64,000 nucleotides of DNA. It comes from Alphaproteobacteria bacterium. Lineage in GTDB: Bacteria; Pseudomonadota; Alphaproteobacteria; JAJUGE01. Below, one piece after another: positions 8,791-18,756 of this stretch. The stretch covers positions 1 to 64,000 of the forward strand of contig JAJUGE010000006.1 of NCBI GenBank assembly GCA_029268305.1. Reading direction: 5' to 3'. Each line of letters starts with the position of its first letter. Position 1 is the first letter of the stretch. Position numbers and translations under genes: made by a program. Below the pieces are notes generated by a model. It searched no databases, was not told where the DNA came from, and saw nothing but the letters and a program-made list of their open reading frames with translations.

Positions 8791-9618
8791 TCAGGGCCTT
8801 CCACGTCGCAGCCGCTCGCTCCGCCAGCGCAGCAGCTCGACCACGATCAGCAGCAGGATCGACACCAGGATCAGGAGCGTGGCCAGCGCCACTATCGAGG
8901 GGTCGAGCTTGTCGCGAAGTGCGGTGAACATGTGCCGCGGAAGCGTGAACTGCCCCGGCCCGGCGAGAAACAGCGCGACCACCACCTCGTCGAACGAAGT
9001 GACGAACGCGAACACGGCGCCTGAGAGGATGCCCGGCGCGATCAGCGGCATCGTCACCGTCCGGAAAGCCGTGAGCGGGCTGGCGCCGAGGCTCGACGCG
9101 GCGCGCATCATGTTGCGGTCGAACCCCTGCAGTGTCGCCGTGACGGTCACCACCACGAACGGAAGTGCCAAAATCGTGTGGGCCAGGATCAACCCGACGA
9201 AGGTGTGGACCAGCCCATAACGGGCGAACGCGAGATAGATGGCGAGCCCGGTGATGACCAACGGCACCAGCATCGGCGAAATCATCAGGCCCATGACGAG
9301 ACCCCGCCCCCTGAAATCCGAGGTGGCCAGTCCGTACGCCGCGAGGGTGCCGACGACCGTCGCCAGAACGGTCGTGGCCGAGGCCACGGTCAGGCTGTTC
9401 GCGAGACCGGTCATCCAGGGAAACGGCTCGAAGACCCGTGCGTACCACTGCAGCGACACGCCGCGCAGCGGATAGGAGAGGAAGTCTCCGCCGTTGAACG
9501 ACAGCGGGATGACCGCGACTATGGGCGCGAGCAGGAACAGAAATCCCGCGCCGACCAGGACGCGCAGTGCGCCGCGGCCGAGCCGCTCGACCGGGGAGGC
9601 AAACGGTCGGGCGCTCAT
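8791..9618 (-). CDS. ABC transporter permease, PotC-like
   Basis: An inner-membrane permease of 275 residues with about six hydrophobic segments. It carries the cytoplasmic EAA-type loop AASSLGASPLTAFRTVTMPLIAPGI that docks on the ATPase. It matches the second (PotC/PotI) permease of polyamine-type importers. The start codon overlaps the stop of the upstream permease as ATGA, so it is the last gene of a three-gene minus-strand operon. Confidence 0.92.
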   Translation of the reverse strand: MSARPFASPVERLGRGALRVLVGAGFLFLLAPIVAVIPLSFNGGDFLSYPLRGVSLQWYARVFEPFPWMTGLANSLTVASATTVLATVVGTLAAYGLATSDFRGRGLVMGLMISPMLVPLVITGLAIYLAFARYGLVHTFVGLILAHTILALPFVVVTVTATLQGFDRNMMRAASSLGASPLTAFRTVTMPLIAPGILSGAVFAFVTSFDEVVVALFLAGPGQFTLPRHMFTALRDKLDPSIVALATLLILVSILLLIVVELLRWRSERLRRGRP

Positions 9619-10841
9619 CCGAGTCTCAGCCGATCGATGCCGACATAGCGCCGGAAGAACGGATAGAAGATGGCGACACAGCAGAGCAGCACGATCGCCA
9701 GCGCACTCGCCACGCTCCAGTTAGCCGTGCCCAGCGCGAAGTTAGCGATCAGATAGCTGATCATCTGATCCCCGCTCCCGCCCACCAGGGCCGGGGTGAT
9801 GTAGAAGCCGATCGCGAGAACGTACACCAGCAGGCATCCCGCGCCGAGGCCGGGGACCGTCTGCGGGAAGTAGACGGTCCAGAATGCGGAGATCGGCCCC
9901 GCGCCGAGTGAAGCCGCCGCCCGCATGTGGTTCGGGGAAATGCCCTTCATCACGCTGTAGAGCGGCAATGCCATGAAGGGCAACAGGATGTGCGTCATCG
10001 CGATGTACACCCCGAGACGATTGAAGATGAGCTGCACGGGCTGGTCGACGACGCCGATCCAGATCAGGGCATCATTGATGATGCCGTCCCGCTGGAGCAG
10101 AACCACCCATGCCGCCGTTCGCACCAGCAACGAGGTCCAGAACGGCAGCAGCAGGAGGACGAGCATGAGGCGAGCACGTCTCGGCGGCGCCGCCGCAATC
10201 GCATAGGCCATCGGATAGCCGATGAGGGCGCAGAGCGAGGTGACTACGAAGCTGATCCAGAAAGTTGCCTCGAAGCGGTCGACGAACACCCGCTTCTCCG
10301 GCTCGACCAGGCGGATCTCACCGTCCCAGGTTATCTCGCGATCCACCGCCTGCAGCAGGTAGCGGGCGGTGAACGGAGCGCTCGCGGCCTGCATCGCCTG
10401 CCAGACCGAGATGCTCCCCCAGTCCTTGTCGAGTTCCAGGAAACTCCGTCTGTATGGCGCCTCCAGACGATCCGCCCGCCGGCCCGCCCGCATGAAAAGG
10501 CTGCGCAGCCCGCTCTGCTCGTAATTGAGGCGCATCGCGGCGCCGGGGAGCGTCTTGTCCGAGTATGCCCGGCCGATCTCCTCCGCCAGGAGCCGATAGC
10601 CCTCCTCTCCCGGCAGCTCCTGACCATCCCATTCCCGCACGTAATCGGCCAGCCGCGGCATTGCCGACCGAAACTCCGGATTCGCGACCGCATTGAACAG
10701 CATCCCGCCGATAGGCGCGACGAAGGCGACCATCAGCAGAAGCAGCGCGGGAGCAACGAGCAGCAGCCCGCGAAGACGTGCTCGCGACTTCGATCGTCGC
10801 AGCTTGCGACGGAGGTCGGGCTGCTGGTCCGCCGAGATCAC
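9615..10841 (-). CDS. ABC transporter permease, PotB-like, with large periplasmic loop
   Basis: A 408-residue permease from a GTG start. That start overlaps the TGA of the ATPase gene and sits about 8 nt after GGAGG within the ATPase coding end. The first membrane segment (LLLVAPALLLLMVAFVAPIGG) is followed by an unusually long hydrophilic periplasmic loop of roughly 140 residues before the next helices. The EAA loop AAASLGAGPISAFWTVYFPQTVPG is intact. Long first loops occur in some alphaproteobacterial PotB relatives. The loop may contact the binding protein, which is inference. Confidence 0.9.
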   Translation of the reverse strand: MISADQQPDLRRKLRRSKSRARLRGLLLVAPALLLLMVAFVAPIGGMLFNAVANPEFRSAMPRLADYVREWDGQELPGEEGYRLLAEEIGRAYSDKTLPGAAMRLNYEQSGLRSLFMRAGRRADRLEAPYRRSFLELDKDWGSISVWQAMQAASAPFTARYLLQAVDREITWDGEIRLVEPEKRVFVDRFEATFWISFVVTSLCALIGYPMAYAIAAAPPRRARLMLVLLLLPFWTSLLVRTAAWVVLLQRDGIINDALIWIGVVDQPVQLIFNRLGVYIAMTHILLPFMALPLYSVMKGISPNHMRAAASLGAGPISAFWTVYFPQTVPGLGAGCLLVYVLAIGFYITPALVGGSGDQMISYLIANFALGTANWSVASALAIVLLCCVAIFYPFFRRYVGIDRLRLG

Positions 10842-11983
10842 GCTGCAGCACCTCCATCGACGGCCGGCTCGAGGACGAGACCGTGGTCGGTGGCCCAGCT
10901 GAGGTCTACCCTTTCCCCTCGGCACTCGGGATGGCGCCATTCGTCGAGCCGCGCCTTCACCATCACCTCGATCGCACCGACGCGAACCCTCAGCCTCGCA
11001 TGGTCGCCGAAATAGATCACCTCCAAGAGGCGCCCTTGGATACGGTTGCGTCGATCGGGGCGGTGGGCGAGTTCGAGGCGCTCAGGCCGTATCGAGACCG
11101 CGACCCGCTCCCCGACCCGGCGCGAGCCGTTGGCCAGCGCCTCGACCGTCGGCCCGTCGTCCAGCTGCACCGTGCACAGCTGCGGCGCTCCCTCGGATGA
11201 CAGCGCAGGCTCCGCCGGAGTCACGATCACACCCGGAAGCATGTTGTTCTCGCCGATGAAGTTCGCGACGAAGGCGTTGACCGGGCGCTCGTACACTTCC
11301 CGCGGAGAGCCGATCTGTTGTATGCGCCCGTCGCTGAACACGGCGATGCGGTCCGACATCGTCAGTGCTTCGGCCTGGTCGTGCGTGACGTAGATGACGG
11401 TCATTCCGAGCGTCTGGTGCAGATGCCGGATCTCGAGCTGCATATCCTCCCGCAGCTTCTTGTCCAGCGCCCCGAGCGGCTCGTCCATCAGCACCACGTC
11501 CGGCTCGAACACGAGTGCGCGCGCCAGCGCGACCCGCTGCTGCTGCCCGCCGGACAGCTGGCCGGGGAAGCGCTGTTCGAGACCGCCGAGCCGCACCATG
11601 TCCAGGGCACGCCGGACCCGCGTGTCGACCTCGGATCGGGGAAAGCGTCGGCGTCGAAGAGGATAGGCGACGTTGTCGCCGACGGTCATGTGCGGAAAGA
11701 GCGCATAGTTCTGGAAGACCATGCCGATGTTCCGCCGGAAGGGCGGTGTGCGCGCGAGAGAGCGGCCGTTGAGCAGAATCTCCCCGGCCGTCGGCGCTTC
11801 GAAGCCCGCCAGCATCATCAATGTCGTGGTCTTGCCGGAACCGGAGGGTCCAAGCAGGGTCAGGAACTCTCCCCGTTCGATCTCGAGGTCGAGTCGTTCC
11901 ACGACGTTGACCACGCCGTCGTAAGTCTTCTCCACCGCCCGGAACGCCACCAGCGGTGTTTCGCGGCTGGGCTCTCCCCTCAT
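10838..11983 (-). CDS. ABC transporter ATP-binding protein, PotA-like
   Basis: The 381-residue ATPase of the importer. Walker A GPSGSGKT is at residues 45-52, followed by a Q-loop in GMVFQNYALFPHM, the signature LSGGQQQRVALARAL, Walker B VVLMDEPLGALD and the switch histidine in IYVTHDQ. The C-terminal third is a TOBE-type regulatory domain containing FIGENNMLPG and SIRPERLEL. It is the first gene of the minus-strand operon and is divergent from the J-domain gene. Confidence 0.94.
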   Translation of the reverse strand: MRGEPSRETPLVAFRAVEKTYDGVVNVVERLDLEIERGEFLTLLGPSGSGKTTTLMMLAGFEAPTAGEILLNGRSLARTPPFRRNIGMVFQNYALFPHMTVGDNVAYPLRRRRFPRSEVDTRVRRALDMVRLGGLEQRFPGQLSGGQQQRVALARALVFEPDVVLMDEPLGALDKKLREDMQLEIRHLHQTLGMTVIYVTHDQAEALTMSDRIAVFSDGRIQQIGSPREVYERPVNAFVANFIGENNMLPGVIVTPAEPALSSEGAPQLCTVQLDDGPTVEALANGSRRVGERVAVSIRPERLELAHRPDRRNRIQGRLLEVIYFGDHARLRVRVGAIEVMVKARLDEWRHPECRGERVDLSWATDHGLVLEPAVDGGAAA

Positions 11984-12087
11984 CGCTTTCCCGAGATATC
12001 TATGCGTAGAGACGGCATTGCGGAACGAGCTGAGGCCGCGTCCGGCCCCACCTCACGATCTGGTCGGGCCGGAGCCGGTACCTCGCC

Positions 12088-12116
12088 TTGCATCGTATAT
12101 GCACCGAAACCATACT
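12088..12116 (+). promoter_or_regulatory. Candidate sigma-70 promoter for the J-domain/cobST unit
   Basis: TTGCAT (12088-12093) and CATACT (12111-12116) are separated by exactly 17 nt. Transcription would start near 12123, about 45 nt before the chosen ATG at 12168. This also argues against the in-frame GTG at 12123 as the start codon. Confidence 0.45.
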
Positions 12117-12167
12117 TGATACGTGGAAAGACAGCCTCGAGATTGCGCCGCCGGAAGCCCATCGAGA

Positions 12168-12725
12168 ATGCACGCAAACGCATCATCCCGGGTATGCGAT
12201 CATCCGGGTTGTCGGGAGCCCGGGACGTATCGCGCTCCGCAAGCTCGACAGGCACTGGACAGCTTCTACTGGTTCTGCCTCGAGCATGTTCGGGCCTATA
12301 ACCGGTCCTGGAACTACTGCGCCGGGATGAACACCGAGGAGATCGAAGCAAACATCAGAAGCGACGCCGTGTGGAGGCGACCGACATGGCGTTTCGGCAC
12401 CGGCGGCCGGCGCATTTGGTCCGAGGAAGAGCTGGATGACCCGCTCGGCATTCTCGGCCGCCGTAAACGCCCCGCCCATACCGGATCTTCCGGAAATGAT
12501 GGCAATGCGGCGAGACGCTACTGGTCGCCCAGCAGCCCGGAGGGCAAAGCTCTCGCGACCATGGGGCTCGAAGGAACTGTTACACTCCAAGCCCTGAAGA
12601 TGCGATACAAGGAACTGGCGAAAAAGCATCATCCGGACGCGAACGGAGGGTGTAAGCTTGCCGAAGAACGACTAAAATCGATCAATGAAGCCTACGCGGT
12701 GCTGCGGAAAACTATAACCGCCTGA
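12168..12725 (+). CDS. J-domain (DnaJ-like) protein
   Basis: A 185-residue protein with a C-terminal J domain (about residues 135-183) containing the [10 protein letters not shown] loop, that is the HPD motif needed to stimulate Hsp70 ATPase. The N-terminal half holds a CDHPGC motif and a second cysteine in FYWFCLEH, which could bind a metal. Family members with this layout sit directly in front of cobS and cobT in many alphaproteobacteria, as here, suggesting a chaperone role for the cobaltochelatase. That role is inferred from context. The start is uncertain: a GTG at 12123 would add 15 residues. Confidence 0.85.
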   Translation: MHANASSRVCDHPGCREPGTYRAPQARQALDSFYWFCLEHVRAYNRSWNYCAGMNTEEIEANIRSDAVWRRPTWRFGTGGRRIWSEEELDDPLGILGRRKRPAHTGSSGNDGNAARRYWSPSSPEGKALATMGLEGTVTLQALKMRYKELAKKHHPDANGGCKLAEERLKSINEAYAVLRKTITA

Positions 12726-12748
12726 AATCACAGACCCACGGATCCCTG

Positions 12749-13753
12749 ATGACACTTGCGCAAAAGACGGAAGCCTCGCGGGAGGCTCAAACTTCGCTGC
12801 CCGACCTCAAGCTCTCGGTGCGGCAAACCTTCGGCATCGACAGCGACATGCAGGTGCCCGCCTTCAGCGAGCGCGGGGAGTATGTGCCCGATGTGGACGA
12901 TGCCTATCATTTCGATCCGGAGACGACGCTCACGATCCTCGCCGGCTTCGCCTTCAATCGGCGGGTGATGATCCAGGGCTACCACGGCACCGGCAAATCC
13001 ACTCACATCGAGCAGGTGGCCGCGCGGCTCAACTGGCCGTGCATCCGCATCAATCTCGACAGCCATGTGAGCCGGATCGATCTGGTCGGTCGAGACGCGA
13101 TCGTGATCCGGGACGGCGTTCAGGTCACGGAGTTTCGGGAGGGCATGCTGCCCTGGGCGCTGCAGCACCCGACGGCTCTGGTGTTCGACGAGTACGACGC
13201 CGGACGCCCCGACGTCATGTTCGTCATCCAGCGCGTGCTCGAAGTCGAAGGCAAGCTGACGCTGCTCGACCAGAACCGGGTGATCCGGCCGCATCCTGCC
13301 TTTCGTCTTTTCGCGACCTCGAACACCGTAGGCCTCGGCGACACGACCGGTCTCTATCACGGCACCCAGCAGATCAACCAGGGGCAGATGGACCGCTGGA
13401 ATGTGGTGGCGACGCTGAACTATCTCCCGCACGAGGAGGAGGAGAAGATCGTCCTCGCCAAGGTGCCGTCGCTGGACAACCCGGAAGGCAAGAAGCTGAT
13501 CGCCTCGATGGTGCAGCTCGCCGATCTGACACGGCGTGGCTTCGTCAACGGCGACATCTCGACCGTGATGTCACCGCGCACGGTGATCACCTGGGCCGAG
13601 AACGCAGGGATCTTCAACGATCTCGCGTTCGCCTTCCGCGTCACGTTTCTGAACAAGTGCGACGAGGCGGAACGCCCGGTCGTAGCCGAGTACTATCAAC
13701 GCTGCTTCGGCAAGGAGCTGCCCGAATCGGTCGCGATCGTGGGCCGCGCCTGA
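12749..13753 (+). CDS. cobS: Cobaltochelatase subunit CobS
   Basis: The AAA+ ATPase of the aerobic CobN-CobS-CobT chelatase that inserts Co2+ into hydrogenobyrinate a,c-diamide. The length of 334 residues matches the family. Walker [10 protein letters not shown] is at residues 77-85, Walker B lies in [10 protein letters not shown], and an arginine-rich sensor region follows. It starts 23 nt after the J-domain gene and ends 8 nt before cobT. The large subunit gene cobN is not in the window. Confidence 0.96.
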   Translation: MTLAQKTEASREAQTSLPDLKLSVRQTFGIDSDMQVPAFSERGEYVPDVDDAYHFDPETTLTILAGFAFNRRVMIQGYHGTGKSTHIEQVAARLNWPCIRINLDSHVSRIDLVGRDAIVIRDGVQVTEFREGMLPWALQHPTALVFDEYDAGRPDVMFVIQRVLEVEGKLTLLDQNRVIRPHPAFRLFATSNTVGLGDTTGLYHGTQQINQGQMDRWNVVATLNYLPHEEEEKIVLAKVPSLDNPEGKKLIASMVQLADLTRRGFVNGDISTVMSPRTVITWAENAGIFNDLAFAFRVTFLNKCDEAERPVVAEYYQRCFGKELPESVAIVGRA

Positions 13754-13761
13754 GAGGACCG

Positions 13762-15615
13762 ATGAAAGAGCCGGAAAGCCCGATCGAGGCGTTCAAGCGC
13801 TACACCGCTGCGACCATGCGGGCAATCGCGCACCGCGACGAGCTGAACGTGACTTTCGGCCCCGACGCAGCCAGCTTCGATGGAGAGACGGCGAAGCTCC
13901 CGGCCCCGTCCCGCAACCTCACGCCGGCGGAGCTCGCCCTCGTGCGCGGAGAAGCGGACTCGATCGCTCTCCGTCTCCGGCACCACGACGCCGAGAAGCA
14001 CGGCCGCCACCGCCCTTCGGGCCAGATGGGGCGGGCGGTCTATGACGCCGTCGAGCGGGCGCGAGTCGAGGCGATCGGCTGCCGCGCGATGCGCGGCGTG
14101 GCCGAGAACCTGGAGGCGGCGCTCGACGAGCATTGTCGCCGGCAGGGCTACGCACGCATCAGTTCGCAGGAAGATGCGCCGCTGCCTGAAGTGGTCGGAC
14201 TCATTGCCCGCGAGATCCTGACCGGCCGGCAGCCGCCGGAGTCGGCCCGCGCCATGGTCGAACTGTGGCGCGAGACGCTGGAAGAGCGTGCGGGCGAGTC
14301 GCTCCACGAGCTCGCGACCTGCATCGACGATCAGGAAGCGTTTGCCGAAGCGATCCGCCGGGTGATCTCCGATCTCGACCTCTCCGACGACTCGTCTGCC
14401 GAAGAGGACGAAGAGGGCGAAGGAGAAGGCGACGAAAACGATCCGGCGGAGGGCGACTCCGACGACTCCGACGGCGAGTCTACCAATCCTCTCTCCGCAC
14501 AGGGATCCGAGGAGGGAGACGGTGACACCGAGGAAGGTTCGGAAGCCGGCACGGACGACGCCTCGGGCGAGATGATGCCCGGAATGGGGGAGGACGAACC
14601 GGGCCAGTCTTCCCCGATGGACCTGCCGCCGGGGATGGGGCGCAACGATCAACGGCGCCCGGCATACGTCCCCTTCACGATCGAGTTCGACGAGGTGGTC
14701 GGCGCCGCAGAACTTTGCGACCCTGAGGAGCTGGCTCGCCTTCGTCATCACCTCGACCAGCAACTCGCCAGCCTGCAGGGCGTGGTCACGCGCCTCGCCA
14801 ATCGGCTGCAGCGACGGTTGCTCGCCCAGCAGACACGGGCGTGGGAGTTCGACCTCGAGGAAGGGCTGCTCGACAGTGCCCGCCTCGCCCGCGTCGTGTC
14901 GAACCCGATGCAGTCCCTCTCCTACAAGATGGAAAAGGAGATGAACTTCCGGGACACGGTGGTGAGTCTCCTGATCGACAACTCGGGCTCTATGCGCGGC
15001 CGGCCGATAACCGTCGCGGCCATGAGTGCCGACATTCTCGCGCGCACGCTCGAGCGCTGCGGCGTCAAGGTCGAGATCCTTGGATTCACGACCCGGGCCT
15101 GGAAGGGCGGGCAGAGCCGCGAGAAGTGGATCGCGCGGGGCAAGCCGCCGAACCCGGGCCGCCTCAACGATCTGCGCCACATCATCTACAAGGAAGCCGA
15201 CGAGCCGCTCCGGCGGTCGCGCAAGAACCTGGGCCTGATGTTGCGCGAGGGCATCCTGAAGGAGAACATCGACGGCGAGGCCCTGCTCTGGGCACACAAC
15301 CGCCTGATCGGCAGGCCCGAGGAGCGCCGCGTCCTGATGGTCATCTCCGACGGCGCCCCCGTCGATGACTCCACGCTCTCCGTCAATCCGGGCAATTATC
15401 TGGAGCGGCACCTTCGAGAGGTGATCGGCTGGATTGAGACCCGCTCCCCGGTCGAATTGATCGCGATCGGCATCGGCCATGACGTCACTCGTTACTACCG
15501 CCGAGCGGTCACGATCTTCGATGCCGACCAGCTCGGCGGCACGATGATGGAGCAGCTCGCTGCCCTCTTCGACGAGGATCAGCGCGCCGCGCGGCGGCCG
15601 GTCCGGGCGGCATAA
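13762..15615 (+). CDS. cobT: Cobaltochelatase subunit CobT
   Basis: A 617-residue partner of CobS. The N-terminal helical region is followed by a very acidic, serine-rich linker (about residues 205-290, poly Glu/Asp) and a C-terminal von Willebrand A domain. The metal-ion adhesion site DNSGSM begins at Asp406, and [10 protein letters not shown] follows further on. CobT rides on the CobS ring and couples ATP hydrolysis to cobalt insertion by CobN. The start MKEPESP lies 8 nt after cobS, after a GAGAGGA ribosome-binding site. Confidence 0.96.
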   Translation: MKEPESPIEAFKRYTAATMRAIAHRDELNVTFGPDAASFDGETAKLPAPSRNLTPAELALVRGEADSIALRLRHHDAEKHGRHRPSGQMGRAVYDAVERARVEAIGCRAMRGVAENLEAALDEHCRRQGYARISSQEDAPLPEVVGLIAREILTGRQPPESARAMVELWRETLEERAGESLHELATCIDDQEAFAEAIRRVISDLDLSDDSSAEEDEEGEGEGDENDPAEGDSDDSDGESTNPLSAQGSEEGDGDTEEGSEAGTDDASGEMMPGMGEDEPGQSSPMDLPPGMGRNDQRRPAYVPFTIEFDEVVGAAELCDPEELARLRHHLDQQLASLQGVVTRLANRLQRRLLAQQTRAWEFDLEEGLLDSARLARVVSNPMQSLSYKMEKEMNFRDTVVSLLIDNSGSMRGRPITVAAMSADILARTLERCGVKVEILGFTTRAWKGGQSREKWIARGKPPNPGRLNDLRHIIYKEADEPLRRSRKNLGLMLREGILKENIDGEALLWAHNRLIGRPEERRVLMVISDGAPVDDSTLSVNPGNYLERHLREVIGWIETRSPVELIAIGIGHDVTRYYRRAVTIFDADQLGGTMMEQLAALFDEDQRAARRPVRAA

Positions 15616-15705
15616 ACCAGGAACTCCTGCGCTGGCCCCACGTTGACCGAGCGACGTCGGGTGCCCAGCACCCGGAATTGCCGCCCTGCAACCCGGGACC
15701 AGTGG

Positions 15706-18336
15706 ATGTCACCTGTCTTCGCTCTGCGGTCGCTGATCGAAGGCCTGGAAGCGCGCGGCGACCGGCCAGCGCTCATATCGCTGCGCGGAGACGAGCTGCA
15801 GGTCCAGTCGGGTGCGGATCTCGCGGCGCGCGCCCGTCGGCTGGCGCAGGGATTGCTCGACGCCGGGCTCTCACCAGGCGAACCGGTAGCGATCTTTGCG
15901 CCGAATGGTCCCGACTGGGTCGTGACGCGCCTGGGAATCGCCATCGCCGGGGGTCTTGCCGCCCCGATCGACGATCTGGCGGGTGAACGCGAGGCGCTCG
16001 GCATTCTGCGGGACAGCGGCGCTCGCATCGCGTTCGCGACTGCTGCGCATGCCGCGACCCTCGCCAAGCTGGACGAGCCGATCGAGATACATGTTCTGGA
16101 TGCGGACGCGGAGGAGCCGTCGAGTTGGCAGCGCCTTTTCGCGGATCGAGAAGCCCCCCTTCCCGACCCCTCTCCGGATACCGCGACCACGCTGTTCTAC
16201 ACCTCGGGAACGACAGGCAAGCCGAAGAGCTTCACTCTCAGCTATCGCAACATCGGCGCGAACGTCGACGCGATCCTGGCCGAGAACCTGGTCGGGGCCG
16301 ACGACCGGGTGTTGATGCCGCTACCCCTGCATCACGCCTATCCGTTCGTCGTCGGCCTGGTCACTCCCCTTATGGCAGGGGCGACCGTCGTTTTCCCGGA
16401 GTCGGTGACCGGGCCGCATCTGGTGCGGGCGCTGAAGGAAGCGCAAGCCACCGTCATGATCGGGGTTCCTCGGCTCTACACCGCGCTCCTGAGCGGCATC
16501 GAAGGTCGGGTCGCGAGCCGCGGTGCGCTCGCAGCGACCATGTTCCGGGCATTGCTCGGCCTTTCCCGCAATGCGAGGAAGCTCGGCATTCGCCTCGGCC
16601 CGGCGCTATTCGGCTCACTGCACCGCCAGTTCGGCCCGTCGCTTCGGCTGCTGATATCGGGGGGCGCGCGCCTGAACCCCAACGAGATGCTGCAACTGGA
16701 GGCCCTCGGCTGGGAAGTGCTCAGCGGCTATGGGCTGGCGGAAACAGCATCCATATTCACCGGCAACCGGCCCGGACAAAAGCGGTTCGGCAGCGAAGGC
16801 CGGCCTCTAGGCGACGGCCAGATCCGCATCGCGAAGGTCGAAGGAGACGGTGCGGAGGGGGGCGAGATCCAGCTCAAGGGAACGAGCGTCTTCTCCGGCT
16901 ACCGCAACAACGATGAAGCCAACGCCGAAGCGTTCACCGAGGATGGCTGGTTCCGTACCGGCGATCTCGGCCATCTCGACGATGACGGTTACCTCTACGT
17001 CACCGGCCGTGCCAAGGAGCTGATCGTCCTCGGCGGTGGCAAGAACGTCTTCCCGGAAGAGATCGAGAAGGTTTACGCCGAGAGCCCCTACATCCAGGAG
17101 ATCGCCGTCCTGGAGCGGCAGGGCGCGCTCGTCGCCCTGATCCGACCGGAAATGACGGAGATCCAGAAGGGCGGCAATCTGAACGTCGCCGACGTGATCC
17201 GGGTCGCTGTCGCCGAGCAGAGCCAGAAGCTGCCCTCCTTCGAGCGGCTCGCCGGGTTCGCGATCGCTCGCGAGCCCCTGCCCCGCACCCGCCTCGGCAA
17301 GTATCAGCGGTTCCTGCTTCCCGACCTGTACGAAGCCGCTCTCGCCGGACGCGACCGGCCGAAACCGGCCGAGATTTCGGCCGAGGACCGGGCGCTGCTC
17401 GACTCGCCGCCGGCTGCCGAAGTCTGGCGGATCATGGAACGGCGGTACGCCGAACGGGGCCTTTCCCTCGATGCCAGCCCTCAGCTCGATCTCGGCATCG
17501 ATTCGCTGGAGTGGATGACGCTCTCGCTCGAGATCGACGAGCGGCTCGGCGTCGGCCTGTCGGAGGAAGAGCTGGCGTCGGTCACCACAGTGCGGGAACT
17601 CCTGATCGCGGTGGGTAAAGCGGCCGAAGCGGGGGAGCGGCGGGAGCTGCCGCCTGCCGGGGAGCCGACACCGGAGCAGGCGCGGTGGCTGGAGTCCGGC
17701 AATGGCTTGCAGAACGTGGTCGCGCTGTGTCTCTACGGCATCAACTGGCTGATGATGCGGCTCCTCTTCCGGGTGGAGTTGCGAGGCGCCGAGCATCTGC
17801 CCGACCGCGGTCCCTACATGATTGCGGCCAACCATGTGAGCGATGCCGACCCGACGGTGCTCGCGGCCGCCCTGCCGCTCCGGATCATGCGGCAGGTTCG
17901 GTGGGGCGGGAACGCTGCGCGCCTTCATGCCGGACCGGTACGGCGCTTCTTCGCACGCGCCTTGCACATTTTTCCGGTAGACGAGCGCTCGCCCTCATCT
18001 GTCATTACGCTCGGCAGTGCCGTGCTACGCCGCGGCTATATCCTGATCTGGTTTCCGGAATCGTGGCGCTCGCCCGACGGGAAGCTACAACGCTTTCTGC
18101 CGGGTGTCGGCGGCATCCTCGCGAACACCGATGCGCCGGTGATCCCGGCCTACATCGACGGCACGTTCGAAGCCATGCCCCGCTACCGCCGGCTGCCGCG
18201 ACCGCATAAGGTGATCGTTCACCTCGGCCCGGCCGCACACCCTGGCGAGTTGGCGGAGACCGGCGAAGGCGAGACCGAAGCGGCACGGATCGCCTCGGCA
18301 CTGCGCGAACGCGTCGCGCGTCTGGTACCGCGGTGA
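15706..18336 (+). CDS. Three-domain fusion: acyl-activating ligase, acyl carrier protein, 1-acylglycerophosphate acyltransferase
   Basis: An 876-residue protein with three enzymatic modules in order. Residues 1-560 are an ANL-family ligase: the P-loop YTSGTTGKPKS is near 165-175, then GYGLAETASI, WFRTGDLGHLDDDGYLYVTGR and GGKNVFPEEIE. Residues about 570-650 are a carrier protein with the phosphopantetheine serine Ser600 in LGIDSLEW. Residues about 690-876 are a PlsC-like acyltransferase with NHVSDAD (His710, Asp715) and FPESWRS in place of the usual FPEGTRS. The likely job is to activate a fatty acid, load it on the fused carrier and transfer it to a lysolipid. E. coli Aas has acyltransferase first and ligase second, so the order is reversed. 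An in-frame TTG at 15643 is the alternative start. Confidence 0.85.
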   Translation: MSPVFALRSLIEGLEARGDRPALISLRGDELQVQSGADLAARARRLAQGLLDAGLSPGEPVAIFAPNGPDWVVTRLGIAIAGGLAAPIDDLAGEREALGILRDSGARIAFATAAHAATLAKLDEPIEIHVLDADAEEPSSWQRLFADREAPLPDPSPDTATTLFYTSGTTGKPKSFTLSYRNIGANVDAILAENLVGADDRVLMPLPLHHAYPFVVGLVTPLMAGATVVFPESVTGPHLVRALKEAQATVMIGVPRLYTALLSGIEGRVASRGALAATMFRALLGLSRNARKLGIRLGPALFGSLHRQFGPSLRLLISGGARLNPNEMLQLEALGWEVLSGYGLAETASIFTGNRPGQKRFGSEGRPLGDGQIRIAKVEGDGAEGGEIQLKGTSVFSGYRNNDEANAEAFTEDGWFRTGDLGHLDDDGYLYVTGRAKELIVLGGGKNVFPEEIEKVYAESPYIQEIAVLERQGALVALIRPEMTEIQKGGNLNVADVIRVAVAEQSQKLPSFERLAGFAIAREPLPRTRLGKYQRFLLPDLYEAALAGRDRPKPAEISAEDRALLDSPPAAEVWRIMERRYAERGLSLDASPQLDLGIDSLEWMTLSLEIDERLGVGLSEEELASVTTVRELLIAVGKAAEAGERRELPPAGEPTPEQARWLESGNGLQNVVALCLYGINWLMMRLLFRVELRGAEHLPDRGPYMIAANHVSDADPTVLAAALPLRIMRQVRWGGNAARLHAGPVRRFFARALHIFPVDERSPSSVITLGSAVLRRGYILIWFPESWRSPDGKLQRFLPGVGGILANTDAPVIPAYIDGTFEAMPRYRRLPRPHKVIVHLGPAAHPGELAETGEGETEAARIASALRERVARLVPR

Positions 18337-18371
18337 CCGCTCGACACGAATAAGGGTGGGATAACGCAGAA

Positions 18372-18391
18372 GGCCGGCGATCGCGCCGGCC
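18372..18391 (-). terminator. Hairpin between the ligase fusion and rpmB
   Basis: A perfect 8-bp GGCCGGCG/CGCCGGCC stem with an ATCG loop lies between two convergent genes. On the minus strand it is followed by TTCTGCGTT, so it most likely terminates rpmB and may act in both directions. Confidence 0.6.
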
Positions 18392-18417
18392 TCACGGGAA
18401 ATGAAGCGCGGATCCCC

Positions 18418-18711
18418 TCACTCGGCGTTCGCGGCGACAGCGCGCTCGATGCGGCGCTTCAGCCGACGCACCTCGGGGCTCAGGCGGCTTGCAGGCGTGT
18501 CGAGCAACCAGGCATCGAGCCCGCCTTTGTGCTCGACCGTGCGCATGCCGGCCGCCGACAGGCGGAGGCGCACCAGCTTCCCCAGCGCCTCGCTCATCAT
18601 CGAGGTGTCCTGCACGTTCGGGAGAAACCGACGCTTCGTCTTGTTGTTGGCGTGGCTGACATTGTTGCCGACCATCACGCCTTTGCCCGTCACGTCACAC
18701 CGTCGTGCCAT
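18418..18711 (-). CDS. rpmB: 50S ribosomal protein L28
   Basis: A 97-residue bL28 with the invariant opening [11 protein letters not shown], then [17 protein letters not shown] and the basic C-terminal helix. It binds 23S rRNA in the large subunit. It is monocistronic here, with its own promoter at 18757-18785 and a terminator hairpin downstream. Confidence 0.98.
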   Translation of the reverse strand: MARRCDVTGKGVMVGNNVSHANNKTKRRFLPNVQDTSMMSEALGKLVRLRLSAAGMRTVEHKGGLDAWLLDTPASRLSPEVRRLKRRIERAVAANAE

Positions 18712-18756
18712 AACCCAGAATCCGATCGAGATTGTCCGTGCCTTGGAGAACGGAGG

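Noticed and set aside
12123-12168. A GTG start or frameshift upstream of the J-domain gene (another frame reads [12 protein letters not shown])
   Set aside because: The likely promoter puts the transcript start at about 12123, so a GTG there would have no leader. The other-frame segment has no clear homology.
13696-15480. A 594-codon frame antisense to cobT
   Set aside because: The protein has no recognisable motif and its arginine/histidine-rich composition is typical of antisense frames in GC-rich DNA. cobT is certain on the other strand.
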